From assembly GCA_022478985.1 (NCBI GenBank), contig JAKSZP010000124.1, positions 123,529 through 187,528 on the forward strand: DNA of 64,000 nucleotides, read 5' to 3'. The notes beneath the pieces were generated by a model, which was not told the origin of the DNA, made no database searches, and saw only the letters and a list, made by a program, of their open reading frames with translations. The stretch's first letter is position 1. Each line of letters opens with the position of its first letter. The DNA is from Massospora cicadina (taxonomy: Eukaryota; Entomophthoromycota; Entomophthoromycetes; Entomophthorales; Entomophthoraceae). The position numbers and the translations under genes are program-made. Below, piece after piece: positions 1 to 10,596 of the stretch.

Positions 1-336
1 GTTTGGTAATTCAAAGAATTCTGCCAAAACCTTGATATAGATGAAAACTCCTAAAGAGAACAAATCGGAGATTACTAAGCAGAGGATGGATTCAACTTGG
101 AATACCAAGATAAGAGTTGAGCGGAAGAATTAGAGGGGAGGTTTTTTGATAGTCTGCAGATAAGTTCTGCAATTTTTATAATAAAAAGTGACAAGTGAGG
201 AGATTGCTCCATATATTATATCTACCAGGTTTTATTAGGAGTCAGCGATCTGCATATTGTCCAATTTGGTTGCTCAGTGGCTAATATCTTGTGCAAACCA
301 GCTCAGCAAATTGAATCAATTATGCCAAAAATAACA
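1..336 (+). repeat. 5' LTR of element A (left-truncated by window)
   Basis: Matches 8037-8372 over its whole length, including the shared stretch around 'ctaccaggttttattagga'. It ends in ACA directly before the primer-binding site. Confidence 0.85.
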
Positions 337-337
337 G

Positions 338-356
338 TGAAGCTAACTACAGGGGG
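338..356 (+). other. Primer-binding site of element A
   Basis: TGAAGCTAACTACAGGGGG differs at three positions from the TGGTGCTCACTACAGGGGG found in the same place in element G. It begins two bases after the LTR and also encodes V-K-L-T-T-G-G in the gag frame. Confidence 0.6.
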
Positions 357-379
357 CCACTGGTCAACTGTAGCTTATT

Positions 380-2560
380 GTAACTAGGGCATCGTGGCGA
401 GATCACACTTGTTACACCAAAACCTGATCAGATTTCATGATCAATATGCCAAGTAAGCTAGGGAAGCATCCAATGAGGAACTGGCACTTTTAACAGTGAT
501 GAAGCCAGGTTATGAAGATGCTTTGATTGATTAGCAGTTAGAAACTTGTCCTTAGTTGGCAGCAAATCAACAAGGTCACTCTACAAATGTGACCCCCTCA
601 GCTGCTGTGCATTATATAATGGCTTCTGCGTGGGTACCAACTTTACAAATATGAGGTGGGGGATCATGCTCTGAGCTTATTCTACAATCAACAGGACCAA
701 GAAGTATTCTACGCATTTTATATGTCCTATCTCAATGCAACTACCATGGACTATCTCGTTGCTTAGTAACCATGGAACCAAAGAATATTTGATTGCATAT
801 GTGCGGCCATAAATCTGCCATCTACTGTGTGTGCTGGCCCACCACAACATTGAGATTTAAGGACGTCATGTGTCTTGTTCAAGTGCAGCATAATGTTACT
901 CACCTTCTACTTGACCGCCTTGATCACTCTTTTTCAGAGGTTCAGGGGGCGCTGGTGCATGTGGACCACCGTGTTGTGGACGTCTGCCATCATTTGGACG
1001 TTTTGGTTCCATTGTTAATCAGGAGTTACCTTGAGTGATAGGGGAACTGTTGGATCAGCATACCCTATTGGTGGAATGGCTTTGGGATGTCACCACATTG
1101 GGAAGCATCACTTAGAGGTTTATGACGGACATGGTGGAATGGTCTGAAGCGATTCAAGCAATGGCTTGGGTTAGAGGCAGGGTTACCCTGACAGAGTGAA
1201 AGATAATAGATCACGTTTGTCAGGAAGACAGCAAGTAAGAATTAGACCAGACTGCCAGCCTAGGTGCTGGAGCACCTGAATGGCAAACCAGAATGCCAAA
1301 AGCACTGCTGCTGGTATGATGAATATGGAACTTAAAAGGAGTTTCACCAATAACTTCCAGTGAGCCAGAATCTCGTACAGTCACATAATAAAATACCAGA
1401 CAAATAAGGCCGTTAATCCTGAGGGGTGTGTGAGTGTCAGCGGAAAAGGCGGTTTATTTTTCAACATAAAAAACTAATTTTTGTGGAAGGTTTTTAATGG
1501 AAAATTTAAGGAAGAAAATCAACCAACAATTTACTCAGTGCAATGCAACTGATTAAATAGTGGTCAATTGATGAGGAAATAAGCTGGGATCAGGTCCCTA
1601 AAGTTTGACCTAACTGGTGAATTATTTAGGGATGGGGGCGGATAAGCTTAATGGTAACTGACATCAAAAGATTTGGTGACAGGCCGAATCACTGTCAGTT
1701 TTACCTCATACACCTGAACTGAGACTCAACTTCATTTCAGTGGTTGGTGTGATGGCATCTGGCCTGACGAGCAATGGGAATCCCCCAAGGCCACCCCACA
1801 TAGAGGCAGTCCCAATTGGTTAGGACGGTTTCAGAATGCCCAACCCACCCACGCCTGATCGCTGGGCCGTTCATTCAGTCAAAAGCATTGCATCGGCAAC
1901 AATGCCCAATTTGCTGGAAGGAAGCTTCAAACTATCATCAATGGTGTCTGATGCTGCTACCTGCATGTTAAGGATCATCCTCAATGATTTTGGGAGGGGG
2001 TTAATTTTGAGATTGCAGTGTTGGCCAAATCAAAATCATCAGCGATTCCAGCCAATGAGTCAATCTTCATTCCTTTTTGACTATGTGGATTCTGATCATC
2101 ATGCTTGTTTCCACTCATTTTCGGACTGATAAACCTCATTTCAGCAATTTCAGCGCAAATTTTTCCTGATCAGACGCACAAGTTTGGGAGAGGTGAATGT
2201 GGGCACTGGGGGAGGAATTTGAAGAGGGAGAGCGGTTACCCAACGCTCATATACCATGAGGGCGAGATCACCCTGGGTGATGAGGGGTTTAGCCACCCTC
2301 TTTGGAGCTTTCTTACTTGGAAATGGGAAGAGGACCTGATCGACACACAGGGGATCTTCCCCTGGACATACAACGTTGACTCTGTGGCAGCTGAATTTAG
2401 CCAACTTCACATTGAGTGGACTACCCAGCGGATGGCTGACTATATGTTTAGCTTTTTTTGACATCCACAGAATATTTCAAGTTGCTGAGTTGGGTTACCC
2501 AATTAATAAAAAGTATTAGTCAGGTGGATCAGAGCTGAGCAATTACCCTTCTGTTCATTA
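380..2560. other. Unidentified ~2.2 kb insert in the gag leader of A
   Basis: In relative E the distance from primer-binding site to the capsid motif K-L-P-P-F is about 600 bases once insert F is removed; in A it is about 2800. Gag coding similar to E and G stops soon after the primer site and resumes near 2563 with E-Y-A-D-M. The block between holds only short open frames (793-1038 and 1836-2129 on +, 2105-2461 on +, 2150-2464 on -) that I do not recognise. I see no terminal repeats or clear target duplication, so the type is unknown and the borders are approximate. Confidence 0.5.
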
Positions 2561-2562
2561 AA

Positions 2563-3900
2563 ATGGTAGAGTATGCAGATATGCAAGTGCGCTTAAATAC
2601 CCTTCAATGGGGTAATGAGGAGCTGGTGTGAGAGTGAGCTTTCCTCATAAATCAAGTAGATGATGCAAACTGACAAGCGCGTGACACTGGATGGCAGCAC
2701 TAAAGAATGCAAAGCATAGTGGAGGACGTTTTATCATGGCTACAAACCATGGAGCATAAAGTGAACGTCAAGCAAGATTTTCACTGTGAACTGCAAAATC
2801 AGTATAAAGCACTTCGAAAGGAGGTGCAAGACAACCGGTGTCAGTGGTACTTGGTTAAAGCTGAGCGAATAATTGCTGAACATACTGCAGAACAGCTGGG
2901 GACATGGGGGAAAGGTGCAGTCAGCAGCGAGTCAGGAGAAGAATGCTACAAGTTGGCAAGCGAGTATCCCTTGGGGGTGCGGCAGTCCCTCCTCACAATC
3001 CAACTTCTTCCCAGTTCACTTTGATGGATTCACATCCATCTTCACGATCCTATGCTAGCCCACAAGGGAATGTTTCTCCCTGTCATTCAGAACCTATTTT
3101 GACTGTTCCTCGCAGCTGGAGCCTGGAGCAAGGTGATTTTGTTCAGATTGAGAAGTTACCGCCCTTCAGTCATGATGGGAACATGCACGGGTATTTTAAA
3201 CAGTTTGAATTTGCCATGAGAGGGGCCTCAGATTGGCAGAAAGTGAAACTATTGCTTTCCGTTTTATACGTTGAGAGCGCCAACCAGGTCACCTGTCACC
3301 TCCAAAATAGTTCCATATCTTATCAAGTGGTAAAGGAGACTGTGCTCCATCTGTTTGGGGGCGCAGCTAAGATGGCGCAGCGCAAGGCTGACTTTTTGAC
3401 CATACAGCTTCACAAGCCTGAGTCTCTTGTGGAGTTTTCAGAGCGATTCACAAAAGAGGCTCATATGTTAGTAGAAGCCAATATTTTTCACCAAGAAGAT
3501 ATGTATATCTATGATGGCGGCAGTCAAGCCATATGGTGAATTTCATTATGCTATGTCATAAATACTGGATGAGAAAGCGGGGCTTATTTGAATTGTGAAC
3601 ACTTTGCGCCATCTCTCTACCACGTTCAGTGCTCCCAATGTGGAGCGGAAGTCTCCTGCATCACTAAGGCATACTCCTCGGGATATGGACAGCAACAATC
3701 CAGGTATAAACTGTTGGGGAATATTCTTTCACCTTATATGTCAGAGGATCATTTTCATTCTCCTTACGCTCAGCCGCACTGTTCCAGGCCTAACATCAAT
3801 ACTTTGGTTAACTTTTGATCCAGACCTGCAGGTGCAAACTATAGACGTGAGCCATTTATGAATGCTTGCTTCTTATTCGAAAAAAAAAGGGCTTTATGCA
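2563..3900 (+). pseudogene. gag of element A (disrupted)
   Basis: Gag is the structural capsid protein that packages the element RNA. The N-terminal part (about 2563-3000) is rich in charged heptad-like residues and looks like a coiled coil, as in E and G. The capsid (retrotransposon gag) domain lies at about 3130-3500, starting near K-L-P-P-F and including F-E-F-A-M-R-G-A-S-D-W and L-H-L-F-G-G-A; it aligns with 19551-19850 in E and 24500-24830 in G. The two parts are in different frames and stops follow after 3539. The CCHC knuckle that should follow is not recognisable here. Confidence 0.75.
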
Positions 3901-4399
3901 GCTAGTTTCCCAGGCAACCAGCAGGTGTATGCAGTGCTATCTGGTTTGACCAAGTAGGGAGAGCTCAATTGGAGTAGAGATGGGACTCTCTACTTCCGCT
4001 AAATTTGAAAAACTTGTCCATAATGATTCACAAGAGTCTCTTTGCGTTGTGCTCAGAACCTAGTCTGATGACTTTTTATATCAACAACTTCCAGCGAATA
4101 TCTCAGTCGTCATTCAATAGAGCAACTATTCCCCTTCAGGCTCTGAGTTCCGCCGAGAGGTGCAGAAGACATATGCATGGCAAATCCTGGAACAAAACGG
4201 CATAAGTAATATGGGACCCTCAAGGGGAGTCGCCTCCCTAGTGGGGGTTAACGTAACCATTCCAGTAGAAAAGATCGCTCAGGAGTATCCTCATGTCAGT
4301 ATGGGTATATCCTCTTTCCTTGATAATAAAAAGCCCATGGACGTTCACATAATAAACATTAATGGTTCTTCTTATTCGAAGTGTACCTTCTGTAATATC

Positions 4400-5100
4400 T
4401 TTGTTCAGAGCACAAAATCCGAGCTATTATAGATATTGGTGCCCCTGTTAGTATAATCTCCACCAAGCTTGTGTCCAAGCTTCCTCTGAAGCCTGATGTG
4501 GATCACATAGTAGTGTATGGGGCTGCAGGGGCACAGAGCACTGTGTCTGAGGGAGCTTACAGCATGTTACCTTTGAATTTGGTTTGGTTAGGGCTTCCAC
4601 TCCAGCAGTAGTTCTGCCAAATAATAACTATATGCTGATTTTTTTGCATTCATGGGGCGATTTCTAGCCATAGTTGATATGGTGGAAGAAACCATTAGTA
4701 TCTTGGGACAACAGATCCCCATTTACTTTGCCTCTAGCAGAATCCCAAATGAACTTTCTGCTCCATCCAGATCAATTTGGCGTATAGTGATGGGTTGATT
4801 CCTGTTTAATATAGGCGAATGAAGTGGAGGACCATAGCCCTCCCCAACCAGATCTATGAGTATAAAGGTATTCCACTATGAGCAGCGCGTGCTTTGAGCA
4901 TACCTTCTGGCACTAGCGCATAATAGAAACCAAGATTGATATAGATGTCCCTGAAGGGCCATATGGGAAATTGTGGGGCTCTACCGGAATTTGCAGCTTG
5001 AATCCCAGGTGACTCTGGGGCTACTGTTACCAGGAAATGAGGAAGTGAAGCTATTGTTAGAAAACCTATAGAAGGAGTTGATGATAGTTTAAAGGCACTA
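4400..5100 (+). pseudogene. Aspartic protease region of element A
   Basis: The retroviral-type protease motif normally reads D-T/S-G-A; here the frame around 4427-4460 gives A-I-I-D-I-G-A-P-V-S-I-I, so the catalytic triad Thr is replaced by Ile (ACT to ATT, a C-to-T change). Downstream residues V-Y-G-A-A-G-A and T-V-S-E-G-A-Y-S match E (18110-18412) and G (23283-23495), which places the domain firmly. Stops and frameshifts follow from about 4600. The block to 5100 is the spacer before the reverse transcriptase, with Y-E-Y-K-G-I-P-L shared with E. Confidence 0.75.
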
Positions 5101-5289
5101 AGTGGTGGCTTATCTACATTTGGCTTTTATAGAGGAAGTTTGACGTAATCATGATTTTGGATCATGGGAGGATCTCAGACTACCGACAAATTCATCATTT
5201 AGCATAATGACAGTGGTTCCGTGGAAAGCTCTAGCCAGATTGTCAGAGAAACAGAAAGATAAGGCGATAGCTTTATTTGAAACATACCA

Positions 5290-6240
5290 AGATATTTTTT
5301 ATCTCTGATGACCACAATTTTGGGGTGCGCCTGAGGGGTGGTGCATCAGGTAGATATGGGAGATCATCCTCCTGTTCAATCACGGCCTATTTGGCGCTCA
5401 AAGGTGGTGGTGGAGGTTGTCTCTGATGAGGTAGATACGTTGATCAAACAATGTATGTTAGAGCCATTTAAGATTCTATGGGCATTGCCAGTGCTTATTG
5501 TTAAGAAAAAGATGGCACAAACTGGGTGATCATTGACTATCAAAAGCTCAATAGCATCACAAAGAAAGATTTCTACCCCTTCAGCAGATTGATGAAGCAT
5601 TAGATCAACTTGGTGGTGCTAATTATTTTTCTGCCATGTATCTGATATTGGGGTACTGTCAGATCAGATTTGCAAGTGGCAGAACGTGAGAAAAGTGCTA
5701 GTTTCACTTATAAGGGATTATTACAGCCTACGCATATGCCACAGGGTTTGTGAAACTCCCTGTCTACGTTCCAGAATGCTATGGATACAATCTTGTGTGA
5801 TCTGAAGCGTTCCTGCATTTTAGTTTACCTCAATGATATCAATGCGTTCTTGAAAACACTTACAGAGCATCTTGACCACCTGTAACAAATGTTCTGCTGA
5901 CTCGCCAATTATAATATTAATATCAAGCCTCAAAAGTGACACTTTTTCAAAGAGCAGCTTGAATACCTTGGTTTCATAGTGGACTCAAAAGGGCTTAAAT
6001 AACAGATGGCGAAGGAGGAAGCTATAAGCAAGATGGCCAGGCCAGATAATAAACAAGATACCCTAGTGTTTTTGGGGATGGTCATTTACTACTAGCAGTT
6101 TATTCCTAACTTCAGTTGTATTGGGGCACCGCTCTATGGGTTGTTAAAGAAAAATGCCACATTTGACTGGAAGGAATGATGCCAAAACGCTTTTTATAAA
6201 ATACAAACCGCGTTGGTGAGCGCACCTATTTTTCAATACC
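5290..6240 (+). pseudogene. Reverse transcriptase of element A
   Basis: Typical gypsy RT blocks appear in order: the entry region with L-P-V-L-I-V-K-K-K (5490-5510), I-I-D-Y-Q-K-L-N-S-I (5530-5560), M-P-Q-G-L (5735-5750), the active-site box, then L-E-Y-L-G-F-I-V (5960-5985) and F-L-G-M-V (6070-6085). The catalytic Y-x-D-D box reads Y-L-N-D-I near 5825-5840, so the first Asp is lost (GAT to AAT, a G-to-A change). One or more frameshifts (around 5515 and 5590) and several in-frame stops confirm a dead copy. Confidence 0.85.
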
Positions 6241-6700
6241 CCAACTTCAAAAAACAATTTATAGTATAAATGGATGCATCACTTTCCGATGTAGGGGCAG
6301 TAATATTTCAGAAGTATGATGGCGTAGAGCACCCTGTCGCATTTGGTAGCCAAAGTCTAAACTGTAATGAACAAAATTACACTGTGACTGAGCGGGAGTG
6401 AAAATTAGTAATTTATGAATATAAAAAGTTTTAAGTATACCCCACGGGGTGATTCTAAGTGGTAAAGAATCATGCCTCCTTTTTTTAGTACTAGATGGCT
6501 CATGCCTCCTTTCACTTGCTGAAAATCTCTGGGAACCTGAAGGATGGCTCACATGATGGGCGTTAAAGCTCCAAGCATATGATTTAAAGATTTTACATCA
6601 GCCAGGAGCAAAACTTCAAGATGTAGATTGTCTTTCATGGCTACCAATGGTCGCTATTACGCCAGATTTGGCCAACATTATGCATGAAAAGATGTTGGTG
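6241..6700 (+). pseudogene. RNase H of element A
   Basis: RNase H degrades the RNA strand during reverse transcription. The first acidic box reads M-D-A-S (about 6270), followed by H-P-V-A-F-G-S-Q-S-L and T-V-T-E-R-E (about 6375-6400), then the N-H-A-S-F box that is split by a short foreign insert at 6470-6512. The paralogue in E (16175-16400) lacks that insert. Frame is lost at several points. Confidence 0.75.
6470..6512 (-). repeat. Ultra-short retroposed insert, copy 1, with 13-bp TSD
   Basis: A 17-bp insert at 6483-6499, read on the minus strand as GCCATCTAGTACTAAAA, is flanked by a perfect 13-bp direct repeat TCATGCCTCCTTT at 6470-6482 and 6500-6512. It interrupts the RNase H coding region of element A. 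The same core occurs at 58095-58111 and 58456-58474, each with its own unrelated flanking duplication. Confidence 0.75.
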
Positions 6701-6736
6701 AACAATTAAAATGATGAACTGCCACAAGCGATCAAG

Positions 6737-7886
6737 GTGCTAGATGGGCTTAGGCAGGATACCTTCCTATGTGATGGGGAACTATATAAGCGGATTGGGG
6801 AATTGACTCTGTGTTTCCCCAAACCTTCTGCTAGACCAGCAATTATTATGGATGCACATTGGGCGGTAGGGCATGGTGGATTGCGGAAAATGTTGGAGTT
6901 TTGTTACCCCACTACTACTGGGAAAGCTTGCATTATGACTTGCTGGAAAAGATAAACTGTTGTCAACAGTGCCAAGTTAAAAATCTTTCCGCAAGAAGAC
7001 CACATAAAGCTTGTTAGGCCCCAGTTAGCCTGGCATACCGTTTCTCATGATGTGGCGGGGCCTTTGCCAACTGGCGTGAACCAATCTAAGTATATAATTG
7101 TAGCAATTGACCATTTGACAAGATGGGTGGAAGCTAGGGCGGTTAATGATTTGGGGGCGTTCATCACCACCTAGTTTATTATGGAGTGTGTCATATGGTG
7201 ACATGGCTGTCTGCAATTCATCTTAATAGACAAAAACCAATTTCACCTCATATATCCTGCCCAAGTTTAATGAGTTGATGACAATACGTGGTGTCTTGAC
7301 TACACCCTACCATGCAGAATTAAATAGGATGGTGGAACAGGTCAACGGAACATTGGTAAACATACTTTGTAAGCTTGTGAAAGTTCAACCCTCATAATGG
7401 AGTACCCTCCTACTCACAGCTGTGTTTGCATATAATTTCAGCTTACCACTCGTCCACTAACAAGAGTCCCTTCCAACTGCTCTATGGTAGACATCTGGCT
7501 CTACATGCCCTGCTTTACTTGTGTGTGGAGGATACTGGCGGTGTAGAACTGCAGCGGTATTTTACCAATCTAATGGAGATGCTGATCAAACTACAAACGA
7601 AAGCATATTCTACCAGTTTGGCTAAGAAGATTCTTTATCAGGCAGTTGATTAGAGTAGATGTAGCAGACTCCCACAATTCTCTATAGGAGATCATGTTTT
7701 GTTCCATGACTAAAATGTATTTGGATGTAGGAACAATCTTGCTAACATTTGGAATAACTGTTTAAAATATTCGAGAATAGTGGTATCAATGCCTACACCA
7801 TTAAGGAACACATGGGTGGTCAGTTTATCAACCAGAACATGCAAAGTTCCTTCAAGCATATATGCAATAGGAGCGTATCATCCAGC
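6737..7886 (+). pseudogene. Integrase of element A
   Basis: The zinc-binding N-terminal part shows H-W-A-V-G-H-G-G-L-R-K-M (6855-6890), then the catalytic core with D-V-A-G-P-L-P-T-G (7050-7075), A-I-D-H-L-T-R-W-V-E-A-R (7105-7140) and a degenerate second Asp region near 7225. Further on, S-P-F-Q-L-L-Y-G-R-H (7465-7495) is the usual end of the core. Integrase inserts element cDNA into the host genome. Stops and frame changes break it in at least four places. It aligns with the E integrase at 15282-16058. Confidence 0.8.
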
Positions 7887-7887
7887 C

Positions 7888-7900
7888 AAAGGGGGGGGGT
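7888..7900 (+). other. Polypurine tract of element A
   Basis: AAAGGGGGGGGGT lies two bases upstream of the 3' LTR, the expected site for plus-strand DNA priming. Confidence 0.8.
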
Positions 7901-7902
7901 AA

Positions 7903-8372
7903 TGTCAAGAAGTTTGATATGACTGGATGATAAGCTATACATTCCAGAAGATCAGAAATTAGAGGTGAGGCGAGCCTTGAGATTTAGGAAAGTAATATTA
8001 ATATGAAGCGAATTGATCAAAGTATCAATAATATGGAAATTTGAAGGAATTCTGCAAAAACCTTGAGATAGATAAAAACTCCTAAATGAGATCAAATAGG
8101 AGATTACTAAGCAGAGGATGGATTTAACTTGGAATACTGAGATAGACGTTGAGTGGAAGAATGAGAGGGGGGTTTTTGATGGTCTGCAGATAAGTTCTGC
8201 GTTTATTTATTATAATAAGAAGTGTTAATTGGGACTATTGCTTTATATATTATATCTACCAGGTTTTATTAGGAGTTTTTGATCTTCATATTGTCTGATT
8301 TGGTTGCTCAGTGGCTAATACCCTGTGCAAACCAGCTTGGCGGAATCAATCTGATTACATCAAAGATTAACA
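7903..8372 (+). repeat. 3' LTR of element A
   Basis: Begins TGTCAAGAAG right after the polypurine tract and ends TTAACA. The first ~30 bases (ATATGACTGGATGATAAG) are shared with the LTRs of E and, more loosely, G, which groups the three elements. Confidence 0.85.
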
Positions 8373-8950
8373 TAAATTAATGGCTGATTATGGTGTACTA
8401 CTGGGCTGTCCTGGTCCTATCCAGTTCAAAACACTAAAGCACCCCAATTCTGATCTGCACTTGCATTGACTCCTCCTTGGAGTCCAACCAATTTATGTCA
8501 TAAAATTGTAAAACTATTTCTCTATTCTGTATTGTACACCCTGTTCCTGGGTCCCCTGTGCTCTGGCACCTTCTGAGGCGCCTCGTTCCCACTATTACTA
8601 GAGACTAGTTCCCTTTTGGTGTGTATGTGTATCCCACACCACCTCACTGAAATAAGTGAGTTACAGACACTCACTTGACACAGAATATTATTCAGCTTCA
8701 ATCAGAAGTAATGATATCTCTAGACATAACAGTCATAAGAGTAGGTCATTCAGAAAATGCAATTCACCAACTTTATCGCCTTTGAGATTTTGGACTTAGT
8801 CCTATATTATCACAATTGAATAGTACCACAAGAAGGAAAATTAGATTCGATCTGGTATAGGCTATATGTAATCACTTACAAATGTGATGATGAGTAATCA
8901 ATTAAGTCCTTAGAAACTGGAGTAACTATCAGCTGCGTAAATAGATGATC
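8373..8950. other. Interval without genes; old repeat fragment (family X)
   Basis: No coding signal. The part around 8590-8690 resembles 43480-43590 ('gagttacagacactcac' against 'gagttatagacactctc' with similar flanks), so both are probably pieces of one dispersed repeat. It forms the left flank of element D. Confidence 0.4.
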
Positions 8951-9729
8951 TGTAATGCACTAGTTCTTCCAATGAGCCACAAATGAATTGGGAAGCAGGA
9001 CCCATGTCAAAGACCAAAGGGCAAATAGGGTCTCTGAGACCATTCCTAGTGCGTGTGCTACATGTGTTATGGACGAACACCCCTTGGAGTACAGTTGCGA
9101 GTATGCTTACCCATGAAACATGCCCTAACTCAAAGACAAGGTAAATAGGGAGGCGATAGCCCTCCCAAAATTACTCTTAAAGTCCACCTCTTGTTTGTAT
9201 AGGTGAACATGCCTCTGTTAGTCTAAATATACTAATATAAACCCCGGAAGTCAATAACAAAATAGGTAAGACAAATGAACGGCTTTATTGGATATATAAT
9301 AGGCATGTTTATTGAAAACATAACTAAAAAACCTCCAGTACTCAGGTCCATTTCCTTATAGAGCTCTGCTGCAAGCATAGTTCAGGCTCCTCTGTCATTC
9401 CTGACACCATTTCTTTGAAATACGCCAAGCCAAACTCCTATCAACCAAGGCCTGAATGAACTCCTTGCTGACTGAGCCACCACACCAAGGTCTCAATGCA
9501 GTTCTGATTCAAATCTAACCCAAACTTCAAACTCAATCACTTCAACACTATCTGGTTCGACCCTCAGGTTTGATGCAAGTTCTAACTGCCATACTACCTC
9601 AGTCTTAACTAATCCTGGGGCCTAGCTAGGACTGACGCTCCCTCACCTCCTTCTTCTTTTACAACATATTGTCCTTTCTTATCAAAAATAAGGGCAATGT
9701 GATGTTGAGGGAAAACCTCAACTGTCACA
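8951..9729 (-). repeat. 3' LTR of element D
   Basis: Direct repeat of 45582-46367; shared blocks include 'gagccacaaatgaattggg' and 'gctctgctgcaagcatag'. Plus-strand ends are TGTAATGC and CTGTCACA. A G-rich tract (minus-strand AGGGGGTGA) borders it at 9730-9738. Confidence 0.85.
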
Positions 9730-9734
9730 TCACC

Positions 9735-10052
9735 CCCTAAACAAGAAGAGCTCTTGGATCTTCCCAGGACACCAGGGCAATCTCTGGACGTCTGCAACGT
9801 GGCCTCCTCAACTGGATGACCCACCTACCAGAACAAGAACAACTGATGACCATGCACCACCTCAATGTTCAGGATCTCCTCCACCTCATACTCCTTGCCC
9901 CCCATCAGCCGGAAACAAAGGAGAGGCCCTCTCAGGCGGCTGCCCTAAGAATGGTTTGAGCTGCTACACGTGCAATACCAGATGAATCCACGACGCCTCT
10001 GGCAACATCAGCTCAAACGCCACCTCGTTCATCGCCCTCACTATGGGGTATG
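9735..10052 (-). pseudogene. Integrase C-terminus and chromodomain of element D
   Basis: Read leftward, the frame gives G-P-Y-P-I-V-R-A-M-N-E-V-A-F-E-L then L-P-E-A-S-W-I-H, the standard C-terminal integrase fold of chromoviruses, followed near 9920-9780 by E-Y-E-V-E-E-I-L-N and a P-V-E-E-A-T segment typical of a chromodomain. Chromodomains tether integrase to histone marks and steer insertion to heterochromatin. The missing upstream part of the same domain lies at 32608-32452 on the other side of element G. Stops and frame slips are present. Confidence 0.75.
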
Positions 10053-10057
10053 GGCCC

Positions 10058-10566
10058 TGTTGATTTTCCAGTGGATTGAATAGTACCCGGTGGATTGTTG
10101 CATAGAGGTTAACCCCACTGATACAACAGGAGGATGATATGAGGATTATTGTTCCCATAACAAACGGAATAGAATATATAAAATGAAGCCAAAGGCTTCA
10201 GCACACACTTAATTTATTTTGAACTGCATAATCCACTACCATTATTATTTTAATCTTACAATGTAGATTCCACTATGTGTTACCAACTAGAAAAGGACCC
10301 CTTCTTTACATTATTTATCCTTTTTCAATCAACTCTCTAGCCACTCTTCAGCTAATCTAAGCAGCTAATCAGCTTCTTCAATTTCCCTAGTGCTCGTCCA
10401 TTATTGGTCATTTAGCAGAATCCCAATCTTTTGGCTTAGGTCAAATCTTAGCATTACCCATAACAAATCATGGTAAATAATAAATGCACTAAGCTCAATT
10501 CTCTGCTTATAACAAAAATCCGTCAATAATAGAATGACTTTCTTTCCAGTCATATAATTTCCGACA
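10058..10566 (-). repeat. 3' LTR of element G
   Basis: Matches 31936-32446 with long identical runs such as 'aaatgaagccaaaggcttca'. Plus-strand ends TGTTGATT and CCGACA; the minus-strand polypurine tract GAGGGGGTAA abuts at 10567-10576. Confidence 0.9.
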
Positions 10567-10596
10567 TTACCCCCTCATTTATTGGATGATAAGTTT

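Larger units (their letters stand above)
1..8372 (+). mobile_element. Ty3/gypsy LTR retrotransposon A (degenerate)
   Basis: Order of parts is LTR, primer-binding site, gag, protease, reverse transcriptase, RNase H, integrase, polypurine tract, LTR, which is the Ty3/gypsy order. The direct repeats at 1-336 and 7903-8372 are the two LTRs; the left one lacks its first ~130 bases because the window starts inside it. Every domain carries stops or frameshifts, so the copy is dead. It is about 2 kb longer than its relatives E and G because of a foreign block at about 380-2560. The target-site duplication cannot be checked because the left flank is outside the window. Confidence 0.9.

Noticed and set aside
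2105..2464. Overlapping plus and minus frames at 2105-2464 as a real gene
   Set aside because: No recognisable domain, both strands open by chance, inside an undefined insert.
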